This document shows, in pieces, positions 1 through 7,614 of a stretch of DNA of 64,000 bases. This DNA comes from Serratia sp. PL17 (GTDB taxonomy: Bacteria; Pseudomonadota; Gammaproteobacteria; Enterobacterales; Enterobacteriaceae). The notes below the pieces were generated by a model that saw only the letters and a list, made by a program, of their open reading frames with translations, ran no database searches and had not been told where the DNA came from. The stretch covers positions 310,001 to 374,000 of the forward strand of contig NZ_JAFIBY010000002.1 in assembly GCF_017832355.1 (NCBI RefSeq), in the 5' to 3' direction. Both the position numbers and the translations under genes were made by a program. Numbering within the stretch: position 1 is the first letter of the stretch; each line of letters starts with the position of its first letter.

Positions 1-369
1 CACATATTCGCAGGCTATATCGGCGAAATGCTGGTTGAGTTGTCGGTATGCGCAGTAGTTCTCCGGCGTGAAATGCGCCTTCTCCGGGCGGTTGTGGAAC
101 ACCGGCCACAGGCCATCGTGATAGTAGCCCTGATAGTGAAAGTGAAACTCCTCGGTAGACAGCGGAAAGGTCACCTGTTCATAGCCGCTGCGGTGCTGAT
201 AGCTGATCGGGCGGCGCGTTGCTGCGCCAAAATTTTGCACGTCGCCGTTCCAGCCCAGCCACAACCCTTGACTGTCATCACTGGTGGTGTCAGGCGATAA
301 GGCCTGGGTGGCGCAGGCCAGATCCTTGCTGTCACACTGTTTATTCGAGATCAAAACCAAACGAGACAT
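1..369 (-). CDS. Trehalose-6-phosphate synthase (OtsA)-like protein, N-terminal part
   Basis: This is the first 123 codons of a gene that runs off the left edge. The protein begins MSRLVLISNK, and further on carries GLWLGWNG and a YYHDGLWPVFHNR stretch. These match the N-terminal lobe of OtsA, the GT20 glycosyltransferase that makes trehalose-6-phosphate from UDP-glucose and glucose-6-phosphate. The tyrosine and tryptophan of the glucose-6-phosphate pocket appear to be kept. The arginine right after SN in E. coli OtsA is Lys here, and the following Gly-Gly loop is missing, so nucleotide-sugar or phosphate contacts differ. It may be a paralogue with another acceptor, or inactive. The start ATG has only a weak Shine-Dalgarno. 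The C-terminal lobe is not in view, so the function is tentative. Confidence 0.7.
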   Translation of the reverse strand, partial: MSRLVLISNKQCDSKDLACATQALSPDTTSDDSQGLWLGWNGDVQNFGAATRRPISYQHRSGYEQVTFPLSTEEFHFHYQGYYHDGLWPVFHNRPEKAHFTPENYCAYRQLNQHFADIACEYV

Positions 370-464
370 GGTGCGTTCCTTGTTTAGTGTACGGACGGGG
401 CGGTGTGAAGCGTGCCGGGTTGCTGATAGATATCAGGCCGGGTAAGCGTCCACACCCGGTCCGG

Positions 465-923
465 CTAGTTGACAGGCTCAAGACCCGCCCGGGCATACAG
501 CCAAGGCGCCTGGCTGGTATAGAGCATGATGCGGCGCAATCCGGCCATCAACGGGTGGTCCAGGCAACTTTGCACCAGCCACAAGCCCAGCCCATTGCCG
601 CGGTATTCGGCGGTGATGAACACATCGCTCAGGTAGGCGAAGGTGGCGTGGTCTGTGATCAATCGGGCAAAGCCGAGCTGACGGTTTTTGCGGTACAGGC
701 CAAAACACAGGCTGTGGCGAAGGGCGTTTTCCAGCGTAGTGCGGTCGATATCCTGCGCCCAATGTGAATGGCTGAGAAAACGATGAATAAAATCCATGTC
801 CAGCCGCTGGCGATCGGTGCTGATATGAAAAGCGCCTTTATGCCAGATAAATACGTGCCCATGATCTAACACGATGGGTTGTTCGGTATTTTCAGCCAAT
901 GCGGAATATTGCTGATATTTCAT
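465..923 (-). CDS. GNAT-family N-acetyltransferase
   Basis: A 152-residue protein of the usual length for a single-domain GNAT enzyme, which transfers an acetyl group from acetyl-CoA to an amine. The acetyl-CoA pyrophosphate loop is visible as EYRGNGLGLWLV near residues 106-117, preceded by a strand containing YLSDVFI and followed by a C-terminal YARAGLEPV strand. The start is supported by an AGAGGA ribosome site six bases upstream. It is on the same strand as the PuuA-like gene just upstream (91-base gap), so the two may be cotranscribed; the substrate could be an amine, but nothing in the sequence fixes it. The E. coli spectinomycin- or polyamine-type acetyltransferases are not clearly matched. 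Confidence 0.85.
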   Translation of the reverse strand: MKYQQYSALAENTEQPIVLDHGHVFIWHKGAFHISTDRQRLDMDFIHRFLSHSHWAQDIDRTTLENALRHSLCFGLYRKNRQLGFARLITDHATFAYLSDVFITAEYRGNGLGLWLVQSCLDHPLMAGLRRIMLYTSQAPWLYARAGLEPVN

Positions 924-1014
924 GGTGGTCCTCTTTCCCGGTACACGTCGTGTTTAAGCCGACGGCATGGTGGTTCATTGGGGATATCCCGGCTAACGTG
1001 GGCGCAGCATGCCG

Positions 1015-2394
1015 TTAAAGCATCCAGCTCACTTCCGCTGCGGTGACCTGCCCTTCAAAGCGGCGCAGTTCTGCGGTCTTGCAGGTGTGCCACAGCGCAG
1101 TAAATGCCGGACCAAGGCTGTCGCGCAGCCCCGGACATTGTTGGAATAGGGTCAACGCTTCCTGCTGGCTGAGCGGCAGCACTGCCGCGTCGTCATTTTC
1201 ATAACCGTTGCCACAGGCTGGCGGGGGCAGTGGCAGCGCATGTTCCAGCCCGTACAGCATGCCGCTCAGCATTACCGCTACCGCCAGATAAGGGTTGGCG
1301 TCGGCACCGGCAAGCCGGTATTCGATGCGTTGGTTGGCACTGTCGGCACAGGGCAGGCGCAACGCTACCGTGCGGTTGTTGTGCCCCCATGACGCGCGTA
1401 ATGGCACATGCATGCCCGGACGGAAACGACGAAACGCGTTGATGTTTGGCGCGAGTATCGCCATTGAAGCCGGCATTAGCGCCAGCATCCCGGCTATCAC
1501 CTGCGTCATGGTGGTACTCAGCGCGCCCGGCGCGCTGGCCAGCAGATTGTTGCCCTGTTCGTCCTGCAGGCTGATATGAAAATGCAAACCGCTGCCCGCT
1601 GCCTGCGCGCAGGGTTTTGCCATAAAGCAGGCGTGCTGATGGTGTTTCTCTGCTATCTGGCGGGTGAGGCGCTTCAACGCCAGCACCTGGTCGCAGGCTT
1701 CCAGCACTCGTGCGCTGTGGTGCAGGTTCAGCTCATATTGGCCGGAGGCCGCCTCGGCGACGATGCCGGTTAGCGGCAGCGCTTGTAATCGGGCCTGATG
1801 TTCGATGTCATTGAGCAGCGCATGGTGGCGCTCTGGTGCATCGACAGAAAAACTCTGCGTTGGGCACTGGCTGGCGCCAGCAGGCTGTTGCAGCGGGTCA
1901 TGCAGATAAAACTCCAACTCTGCCGCGACCACAGGGTAATACCCCTTGGCCTGCAGACGTTTGAGTACCTGTTGCAGCACCACGCGCGGTTCAAGTTCGC
2001 AGGCGTCGCCGTCGGTATTTTTCATGGTTAGCAGCAGTTGTGCGTGGTGCTGCGGATCGCGGGCACAGGGCCGTAGCGTGCCGGGTACCGGCAGGCACAG
2101 CCGGTCGGGTTCGCCCGCCTGCTGGCCCAGCCCGCTTTCTTCAATCACCTGGCCAGCAAGATCCATGGCGTAGATCGACAGCGGGAAATAACAGCCCTTA
2201 TCCAGCGCGAACAATTCGGCGACCGGCAGCCGCTTGCCACGGAATTGGCCGTTCAGATCGTTAAGATAAATATCGACGTGTTCGGTATCTGGATAACGCT
2301 GTAAATACTGCTCGACGTCTTTGCGGAATGAACGCGCCTGCGAGGCAGGTATTTCCGCCAGCAACGGGTTAAAGCCAATAATATTAGAATACAT
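1015..2394 (-). CDS. puuA: Gamma-glutamylputrescine synthetase-like (glutamine synthetase family)
   Basis: A 459-residue glutamine-synthetase-family enzyme that aligns through its length with E. coli PuuA (472 residues). Shared blocks are LNDLNGQFRGKRLPV, a metal-binding VVAAELEFYLHDP, the GSGLHFHISL block and YRLAGADANPYLAV. PuuA ligates glutamate to putrescine with ATP, the first step of the Puu route; related enzymes act on ethanolamine, isopropylamine or other amines, so substrate specificity is uncertain. It lies apart from the other puu-like gene here (flavin oxidase at 23342) and not in a puu operon. The start follows a GGGGG-rich ribosome site. There is no visible truncation and all catalytic blocks are present. 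Confidence 0.8.
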   Translation of the reverse strand: MYSNIIGFNPLLAEIPASQARSFRKDVEQYLQRYPDTEHVDIYLNDLNGQFRGKRLPVAELFALDKGCYFPLSIYAMDLAGQVIEESGLGQQAGEPDRLCLPVPGTLRPCARDPQHHAQLLLTMKNTDGDACELEPRVVLQQVLKRLQAKGYYPVVAAELEFYLHDPLQQPAGASQCPTQSFSVDAPERHHALLNDIEHQARLQALPLTGIVAEAASGQYELNLHHSARVLEACDQVLALKRLTRQIAEKHHQHACFMAKPCAQAAGSGLHFHISLQDEQGNNLLASAPGALSTTMTQVIAGMLALMPASMAILAPNINAFRRFRPGMHVPLRASWGHNNRTVALRLPCADSANQRIEYRLAGADANPYLAVAVMLSGMLYGLEHALPLPPPACGNGYENDDAAVLPLSQQEALTLFQQCPGLRDSLGPAFTALWHTCKTAELRRFEGQVTAAEVSWML

Positions 2395-2652
2395 GGTGGC
2401 CCCCGGATTTAATAAAAACAGTGGGGGAAATCATCATCAGGGCAGGGGATAAACACATGAGGCATCCGTCTCGTGAGGCCATATCGGCGATGTAATGATG
2501 TTATCCGTGCCCCTGAAAACTGTCTGTAAAAACGCCGTAACGTTATTTATGTCTGGAATAAAAAAGCTGTAAATAATCGGCTTGGGTCTGATGGCTGAAT
2601 AATAAATGGCTGCATATACTGCGGGTGACCCCCTTATTCAGGAGAGATATCC

Positions 2653-2967
2653 ATGTTCAGAGTCTTTATTGTGTTTGTCGCCGCCATTACGGCCTTCAAC
2701 GCGACGGCGTCGTCCGAAGCCGCCTGGGCCAACGGCGACAAAGCATTGCAAACGGCCTGCCTGAAGGCCAGTGGGTTAACAGGCGCCAAAGCCGCCGGCA
2801 ACATTATTCATTACGGCGACGACGTCGGTTACTCCGCACTGCTGATCACCGGCCGATACCCGCAGCCTTTTATGCATAACAAAGCGGGCAAAGCGCTGTG
2901 CCTTTACCAACGTGCAACCAAAAAAGCGGTGGTTCAGGAAGCTGACGGGCTGCTGGGTAAGGTGTAG
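2653..2967 (+). CDS. Small secreted protein of unknown function
   Basis: A 104-residue protein with a clear Sec signal peptide: MFRVF, then a hydrophobic run, ending around ATASS near residue 20. The mature part is about 84 residues with two cysteines (about residues 36 and 83) that could form a periplasmic disulfide. The family is not recognised. A strong CAGGAGAG ribosome site lies upstream. It stands alone between the divergent puuA-like gene and the toxin-antitoxin locus, with its own short upstream region. Composition is like the neighbours, with no sign of decay. Confidence 0.7.
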   Translation: MFRVFIVFVAAITAFNATASSEAAWANGDKALQTACLKASGLTGAKAAGNIIHYGDDVGYSALLITGRYPQPFMHNKAGKALCLYQRATKKAVVQEADGLLGKV

Positions 2968-3012
2968 CAATTTGGCTATCAATGGCTAAAAATTCAGCAA
3001 TGGCGTTGTGTT

Positions 3013-3059
3013 TATAGATTATAGTCTATATCTTTTTTATAGACCGTAGCCTATAAAAA
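3013..3059 (+). promoter_or_regulatory. Operator/promoter of the toxin-antitoxin locus: two inverted repeats
   Basis: Two AT-rich palindromes lie just before the toxin start. The first is TATAGA-6 bases-TCTATA (3013-3030), the second TTTTTATAG-8 bases-CTATAAAAA (3034-3059). Type II antitoxins with an HTH typically bind such repeats to autorepress. The second palindrome also includes TATA-like -10 sequence. The assignment to HigA binding is inference from position. Confidence 0.6.
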
Positions 3060-3068
3060 GGGAATGCC

Positions 3069-3419
3069 ATGTGGACGGTAATAACAACGGAAGAGTTCGA
3101 ACGATGGTTTACATCGCAAGATGAACCTGCGTAAGAGAAGGTTCTTGCTGCACTGGTGATGCTCGAACGGAGTGGCCCCAATCTATCACGTCCGTTTGTC
3201 GACTCGCTGAAGGGGTCACTGTATCCCAATATGAAAGAGTTGCGGATTCAGCATCGGGGGCGGCCAATTCGTGCTTTCTTTGCATTTGATCCGAAACGTA
3301 AGGCTATCGTTTTGTGTGCGGGCGACAAGACAGGCAATGAGAAACGGTTTTACAAAGTCATGCTACCTATTGCAGATGCGCAATTTACCCAGCATTTGAA
3401 TCTTAATTTTGAGGAGTAA
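3069..3419 (+). pseudogene. RelE/HigB-type toxin with in-frame nonsense codon
   Basis: Reading from the ATG at 3069 (AAGGGA ribosome site) gives MWTVITTEEFERWFTSQDEPA, then TAA at 3132-3134, then in the same frame EKVLAALVMLERSGPNLSRP and on to the stop at 3419. The joined product is 116 residues and resembles the phage-derived Gp49-like/HigB group of RelE-fold mRNA-cleaving toxins (blocks PNLSRPFVD, GRPIRAFFAFDPKR, AGDKTGNEKRFYK). In relatives the interrupted position is normally Gln, so a CAA or CAG to TAA/TAG-type change is the likely lesion. A restart at the ATG at 3156 would give 87 residues lacking the first strand and helix. The toxin is therefore probably dead or very weakly made. Confidence 0.8.
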
Positions 3420-3422
3420 CCA

Positions 3423-3722
3423 ATGGGTACATTAAAAGACATGCTAGCTTCGCGTACCCCAGAGAGCAGGCAACGGATTGAGGAAATGGCAGAAGAGATG
3501 CTGCTGGAGACGCGTTTGTACGAGTTGCGTGAAACGCTGAATATTTCGCAGCAGGCGTTGGCGAATAGTCTTGGTATCTCACAACCCTCCGTCGCGGCGA
3601 TCGAGCAGCGTGGTAATGAGCTGAAGATTTCCACCTTAAAACGTTATGTAGAAGCCATGGGGGGGACGTTGCGACTGGATATCGAACTGCCAGATGGCAA
3701 GCATGTTGGGTTTAGGGTTTAA
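3423..3722 (+). CDS. HigA-type XRE-family antitoxin
   Basis: A 99-residue HTH protein that follows the toxin by three bases, with its ribosome site (GAGGAG) inside the toxin's last codons. The xre HTH spans about residues 39-75: LRETLNISQQALANSLGISQ, then PSVAAIEQRG. The C-terminal segment (MGGTLRLDIELPDGKHVGF) is typical of antitoxins that mask a RelE-fold partner. The known role of the family is to bind and neutralise the toxin and to repress the operon from the upstream palindromes. This gene is intact although its toxin has a stop codon, so it may survive as an orphan regulator. Confidence 0.85.
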   Translation: MGTLKDMLASRTPESRQRIEEMAEEMLLETRLYELRETLNISQQALANSLGISQPSVAAIEQRGNELKISTLKRYVEAMGGTLRLDIELPDGKHVGFRV

Positions 3723-3731
3723 CCTATAAAA

Positions 3732-3758
3732 AGGGCGCCTGGGCGCCCTGATGTTTTT
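3732..3758. terminator. Bidirectional terminator between antitoxin and yncE
   Basis: The hairpin GGGCGC-CTGG-GCGCCC (3733-3748) is flanked by an A-run on the left and T5 on the right (3754-3758). It can therefore stop both the rightward toxin-antitoxin transcript and the leftward yncE transcript. The T-run overlaps the yncE stop region. Confidence 0.75.
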
Positions 3759-4833
3759 ATTTCAACGCAATACGGATCACGTCGTCCGGTGCGGACGCTT
3801 CTTTTTCGCGGCTGGAAGCTTGCTTAACGCTGACGTACAGCGTTTGGCCATCCGGTGACAGCGCCAGGCTGTTCGGGTGGGTTGGCGTTTTGATGGTTTG
3901 CAGCAGCTTGTAGCTCTTGGCGTCGATCACGCTGACTTCACCGGCCTGCCGATGGGTCACGTAGACTTCATTACGTGCCGGGTTGAACAGCACGGCCAGG
4001 GATTCCGGCACGTCAATTTTGCTCAGAACGTTGCCGTCGCGGGTATCGACAACCAATACCTGTGCCTGCTTGGAATCGGTAATAAAGGCACGGTGGCTGG
4101 CTGGATCCAGGCTGATGTTCAGGAAGAAGTGCTCTTTGGACTCATCGAGCTTCTTGCGACTGACAATTTTGTTGGTTTTGGTGTCGATGGTCACCAGTTC
4201 GCCGTCGGCGTTGGTCACATACAGGCGGTTTGCGGCAGCGTCCAGCGCCAGGCCGGTACCGTATTTACCGGTTTCGGTGATGGTGGTGCGCAGCGTCAGG
4301 TCTTTACCGTCCACCACCCACACCACGCTGGATTCACCCAGCCCGGTGATGTACAGGGTATCGGTGGTGGCATCAGCGACCAGCTCACGTGGCGCCAGCG
4401 GTTTTACCGTCTCGGAGCGTTTACGCGCATCCAGCACCAGGCGGCCTTTCACTTCACCGGTTTTGCCGTCGATGGCGGTTACCGAGTTATTGACGGTGTT
4501 GCCGAAGAACAGCGTATCGGTTTTGCTGTTAATGGCTGCGCCGAACGGCTTGATATCGTTGTGAATAATCTGGGTGATGTCCAGCGTCTGCGGATCCAAA
4601 CGATACACCACGCCGCCTTTATCCAGCTTACGGCTTTGCGACGTGGCCAGATACAGCGCGTTCTCGCCCTGGCTGTACACCATTTCATAGGCGCCTTTGC
4701 CGACGGGTTTGCGCAGCAGTTCTGGCTCACCCTGCGCGAACAGCGGGGCGGAGAACAGCATTGAAGTGAGAAGCATCAGTGGGAAAGCTGTACGTCCGCC
4801 GAAACGACGGTTGCGAGTTGTTGCAGAGTTCAT
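3757..4833 (-). CDS. yncE: YncE-family periplasmic beta-propeller protein
   Basis: A 358-residue exported protein with a signal peptide ending near residue 34 (LFSAPLFAQG). It consists of repeated blades of the YVTN type: DTLYITGLGE, NRLYVTNADGELVTIDT, NEVYVTHRQAGEVSVIDAK, QTLYVSVKQ. E. coli YncE (353 residues) is a seven-bladed propeller reported to bind DNA in vitro and to be induced by iron limitation; its cellular role is unsettled. The start is followed by a basic N-region (TTRNRRFGGR). A Fur-like box lies about 130 bases upstream (4960-4978), consistent with iron control. In E. coli the gene sits beside yncD (a TonB receptor); here a TonB system lies 4 kb away. Confidence 0.85.
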   Translation of the reverse strand: MNSATTRNRRFGGRTAFPLMLLTSMLFSAPLFAQGEPELLRKPVGKGAYEMVYSQGENALYLATSQSRKLDKGGVVYRLDPQTLDITQIIHNDIKPFGAAINSKTDTLFFGNTVNNSVTAIDGKTGEVKGRLVLDARKRSETVKPLAPRELVADATTDTLYITGLGESSVVWVVDGKDLTLRTTITETGKYGTGLALDAAANRLYVTNADGELVTIDTKTNKIVSRKKLDESKEHFFLNISLDPASHRAFITDSKQAQVLVVDTRDGNVLSKIDVPESLAVLFNPARNEVYVTHRQAGEVSVIDAKSYKLLQTIKTPTHPNSLALSPDGQTLYVSVKQASSREKEASAPDDVIRIALK

Positions 4834-4959
4834 AACCTCTCCATGGAGTTAAAAAGCCTATCGTCACAGGGCCGTTGCTCTGGGACCAAGAAAGCTCATC
4901 ATCGAATTGAAGGTAAAGTCCTGCCGGTCGCGTCGTGGCGCACCGGGTCTTTTATGTTT

Positions 4960-4978
4960 GCGAATAGTAATCATTATT
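4960..4978 (-). promoter_or_regulatory. Fur-like box upstream of yncE
   Basis: The 19-mer GCGAATAGTAATCATTATT keeps the AATCATTAT half of the classical Fur box exactly, with a weaker other half. It lies upstream of yncE, a gene known to respond to iron in E. coli. The distance to the start (about 130 bases) is longer than usual for a promoter-proximal operator. Confidence 0.45.
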
Positions 4979-5099
4979 TATTGAGAATGGGAGTTATTTC
5001 AATCTGGAGTTGAGTGAAAATCACAGTGTGGAGGGCCGGAGGGGGTTGCTGGCAAGGGCCCGACTGCCTCGGGCACTTCAATTGCCATACTGCTGTGCA

Positions 5100-5918
5100 T
5101 TACATGACGATCCCGGCGCCCTGTGCCCGATCCGCCGCGTTTTTCTCTGCCAAATAACGCGCCGGTGGCTTGCCAACCGCTTTGCGGAACATGGTGACAA
5201 AACCGCTGGCGCTTTCGTAGCCCAGATCCAGCGCCACCCGTTGCACGCTGTCGCCCTGGGTCAGCCGTTGTAGCGCCAGCACCACGTGCAGTTGTCGCCG
5301 CCAGTGGCCAAAACTCATGCCCATTTGCTGTTGCAAAGTGCGGTTGAGCGAACGTTCGCTCATGCCGATACGCTGCGCCCATTGGCCGAGGGTTGCCTTG
5401 TCCGCCGGGTTGGCCAGCAGGCGCTCCGTTAACTGGCGAATGCGCGCGTCGTTGGAAACCGGCAGGTGCAGGTTCTCAACCGGTGCTTTGACGAGTTGAT
5501 CCAACAATACGCTGGCTAATCGTCCTTCCGGGCCCTGTTGGTCGTACAACTGTTCGAACCCGCTAGCCTGGAACAGCAGTTCACGCAGGAGTGGGGACAC
5601 CGCCAGCGTACAGCAGTGGGTTGGCAATCCTGCGATAGCATCCTGATCGACAAACAGGCAGTAGCATTCGCTGGCACTGGCCCCCTGGGCGTTATGCAGC
5701 ACATTGCTGGGCATCCATAGCGCACACTGTGGCGGTACCAGCCACAGGCCGTTTTCCACCTCGCAACGGATCATGCCGCGCACCGTATAAATCAGCTGTG
5801 CCTTGCGGTGCCGGTGATGGGTGATCTCCCAATCTTTGCCAATGGTGGAGCCCTGCACGGCAAAAATGGCGCGCGGGACCTGATCGATATCGACACGCGG
5901 TTCGGTGATAAAGGTCAT
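5100..5918 (-). CDS. AraC-family regulator with N-terminal cupin domain
   Basis: A 272-residue AraC regulator. The N-terminal cupin runs from about residue 10 to 130 (HHRHRKAQLIYTVRG block). The C-terminal double HTH begins near ARIRQLTERLLANP, with the second helix pair near ALDLGYESASGFVTMFRKAVG. It resembles the NimR (YeaM) type, whose members control a nearby transporter. I chose the ATG at 5918 (MTFITEPRVDID). An upstream in-frame ATG at 5954, with an AGGA site, would add 12 residues and cannot be excluded. A perfect TGAGAAT-A-ATTCTCA palindrome abuts the chosen start. Target genes are unknown; a small unknown gene and a Rob-like regulator are divergent. Confidence 0.8.
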   Translation of the reverse strand: MTFITEPRVDIDQVPRAIFAVQGSTIGKDWEITHHRHRKAQLIYTVRGMIRCEVENGLWLVPPQCALWMPSNVLHNAQGASASECYCLFVDQDAIAGLPTHCCTLAVSPLLRELLFQASGFEQLYDQQGPEGRLASVLLDQLVKAPVENLHLPVSNDARIRQLTERLLANPADKATLGQWAQRIGMSERSLNRTLQQQMGMSFGHWRRQLHVVLALQRLTQGDSVQRVALDLGYESASGFVTMFRKAVGKPPARYLAEKNAADRAQGAGIVM

Positions 5919-5932
5919 GAGAATAATTCTCA
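5918..5932. promoter_or_regulatory. Perfect 7-1-7 palindrome, Fur-type operator at AraC start
   Basis: TGAGAATAATTCTCA is a perfect inverted repeat with the 7-1-7 layout of Fur sites (TGATAATNATTATCA) and differs from it only at the symmetrical fourth base of each arm. It covers the ribosome-site region of the AraC gene and lies about 100 bases upstream of the rightward gene at 6035, so it could affect both. Autoregulation by the AraC protein is less likely because AraC sites are usually direct repeats. Confidence 0.5.
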
Positions 5933-6034
5933 ATTTGGCGGAATTGAAAAACATTATGTCCTGATTGTGCAATGTGGTCTAGCACCCCGGTCGATAAAGT
6001 AAGCGCTCGTTTTAGCACTCTCAGGAGACACGCC

Positions 6035-6421
6035 ATGTCATTAGACTCCGCCACCTTCCCGCTGGTGTGGATGCGTCAGCCAACGGCAGGACAACCGCAC
6101 GACACCGCTGCCGAGTTTGCCGAGTTCAGCCGCTTATTGCAGCGCGAGCAGCCCTTCGTGCTGTTGTGCGACCGGCGTATGGATCAGAACGACGAGCACG
6201 ATCGTGATGAGCGCACCCAAATCGCACTCTGGAAGCGCGATCACCGTGAGGCGCTGGCCCGCTGGGTGAAGGGCATGGTGCTGATTGAGCCGGACGACGT
6301 GCGGCGGAAGGCTGCGGAAGAATTTGTCGATTTCGCCAGCCGTTTCTGGGGCTACCCGGTACAGGTGGTTGCCAGCGAGCATCTGGCTCATGAACTGGCG
6401 CAACGTTTGCTGACGCAATGA
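6035..6421 (+). CDS. Unrecognised 128-residue protein
   Basis: The start at 6035 has a good CAGGAGA ribosome site; longer in-frame extensions overlap the AraC promoter. The protein (MSLDSATFPLVWMRQP...) is charged and soluble. It has a central FVLLCDRRMDQ strand, an acidic-basic loop (NDEHDRDER), two predicted helices and a VQVVASEHLAHEL segment; the alternation suggests a small alpha/beta fold. There is no signal peptide or membrane segment. I do not recognise the family. It lies 17 bases ahead of the Rob-like regulator and is probably cotranscribed with it, so a role in the same stress or iron response is possible but unproven. Confidence 0.7.
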   Translation: MSLDSATFPLVWMRQPTAGQPHDTAAEFAEFSRLLQREQPFVLLCDRRMDQNDEHDRDERTQIALWKRDHREALARWVKGMVLIEPDDVRRKAAEEFVDFASRFWGYPVQVVASEHLAHELAQRLLTQ

Positions 6422-6438
6422 CGCAATAAGGGGGGGCG

Positions 6439-7317
6439 ATGTATCAACAACAGGTTATTACGGCACTGCTTGCCTGGATCGAGCAAAACCTTGAGCAGCC
6501 ATTGTCACTGGACGACATTGCCACTAAGTCAGGCTATTCCAAATGGCACCTGCAACGGTTATTTAAAGCGTTAACCGGCGAAATTCTGGGGACTTACGCC
6601 CGGCGCAGGAGGCTGACCGCCGCCGCACGTGAACTGCGGCTGACCAGCCACGGCGTGGCCTTTATCGCCGACAAGTATCAGTTTGATTCCCAGCAGACCT
6701 TCACCCGCTGTTTCAAAAAGCAGTTTGGCATGCCACCGGCCTGTTATCGTCGCAGTGCGGACTGGTCAGGGCAGGGGATGCAGCCTCCACTGCGGCCGAT
6801 GGATGCGCCATTGCCGCAGGCGGAGATCATTACGTTACCGGCGATGCAATTGATTGGCTGTACTCAGCACCGCAGTTGTACGCTGGGGCAGCTGCTGCAT
6901 TCGAAAAACGCGCTGCGTCAGCACGCCTGGCGTCAGATGATGCCGAAGGAAGCCGAAACCTCAACAGTGGTATACGGCCTTACCAGCCTGGAGGCCGACA
7001 GCCGACAGCGCGGCGGGCAACGGATGGCTTATACTCTGGCGCTGGCGGACGAGCGAGCCGAGGGCGAAAGGGTACTGATCGAGCAGGGCGACTACGCCAG
7101 CTTTACTTATCAGGGGCAAGTTGAAGAGTTACAAAACTTTGTCGCCCGCCTGTATGACACCGCGATCCCCATGATGAAAGCGATACGGCGGCCAGGACAG
7201 GATATCGAGCGGTTTTATTCCATGCCGAGCGGCATTTGTAACGCAGATGGCGCGGCGATCCGCTGCGAATATCTGATTCCTATTCGTCGTATCTCACCGC
7301 CAGCCGCCGCACTTTAG
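6439..7317 (+). CDS. Rob-like AraC/XylS regulator with GyrI-type effector domain
   Basis: A 292-residue regulator with the layout of E. coli Rob (289 residues): an N-terminal double HTH (residues about 8-105, with SGYSKWHLQRLFKALTG and QFDSQQTFTRCFKKQFG matching Rob closely), then a GyrI-like small-molecule-binding domain to the C-terminus (YASFTYQG, GQDIERFYS, CEYLIPIRR). Rob, MarA and SoxS activate efflux and oxidative-stress genes; Rob is switched by ligands such as bile salts and decanoate. The differences from Rob are large enough that this may be a paralogue and not the rob orthologue. The C-terminal tail (ISPPAAAL) extends slightly past Rob's. A GGGGGG ribosome site precedes the start. 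Confidence 0.8.
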   Translation: MYQQQVITALLAWIEQNLEQPLSLDDIATKSGYSKWHLQRLFKALTGEILGTYARRRRLTAAARELRLTSHGVAFIADKYQFDSQQTFTRCFKKQFGMPPACYRRSADWSGQGMQPPLRPMDAPLPQAEIITLPAMQLIGCTQHRSCTLGQLLHSKNALRQHAWRQMMPKEAETSTVVYGLTSLEADSRQRGGQRMAYTLALADERAEGERVLIEQGDYASFTYQGQVEELQNFVARLYDTAIPMMKAIRRPGQDIERFYSMPSGICNADGAAIRCEYLIPIRRISPPAAAL

Positions 7318-7433
7318 CGGCGGTTTTCACACAAATGCCCCTTCGTGCTGCACCAGGTTACAAAAAAGTTCGATATTGCGCCGGTAATGTTTCACACTTA
7401 GGTTGATGTGCACATATAATGCGCATCCGGTCA

Positions 7434-7559
7434 TATACCCTATGCCTTTCAAACTGCAGCGTTGTTGGCTGTGTGCGTACAGCTCGTCCACTTACCTGAG
7501 TAAGCGTCCGAGCATTCGCGCATTTGCCGCTGGGCCGCAACCAGAATTTCTTTGGGTAC
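7434..7559. repeat. Decayed ERIC element
   Basis: This 126-base segment starts TATACCC, continues with TTTCAAACTGCAG and GTTGTTGGCTG, then CCACTTACCTGAGTAAGC, and ends TTTGGGTA. That is the order of landmarks in the 127-base ERIC (enterobacterial repetitive intergenic consensus), with many substitutions in the central ERIC1R/ERIC2 primer region. It fills most of the gap between the Rob-like gene and ldtB. Confidence 0.75.
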
Positions 7560-7614
7560 AGAGGGCCGAGTTAACCTATATCTATAATTGCCAGTGGCCA
7601 CAACCAACACGAAG

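Noticed and set aside
3156..3419. 87-codon toxin from the internal ATG as an intact gene
   Set aside because: The homology continues upstream in frame to 3069 across the stop, and the short form would lack the first strand and helix of the fold.
3877..4764. 295-codon open frame on the plus strand across yncE
   Set aside because: It is antisense to a clear beta-propeller gene, has no ribosome site or recognisable domain, and its openness follows from yncE codon use.
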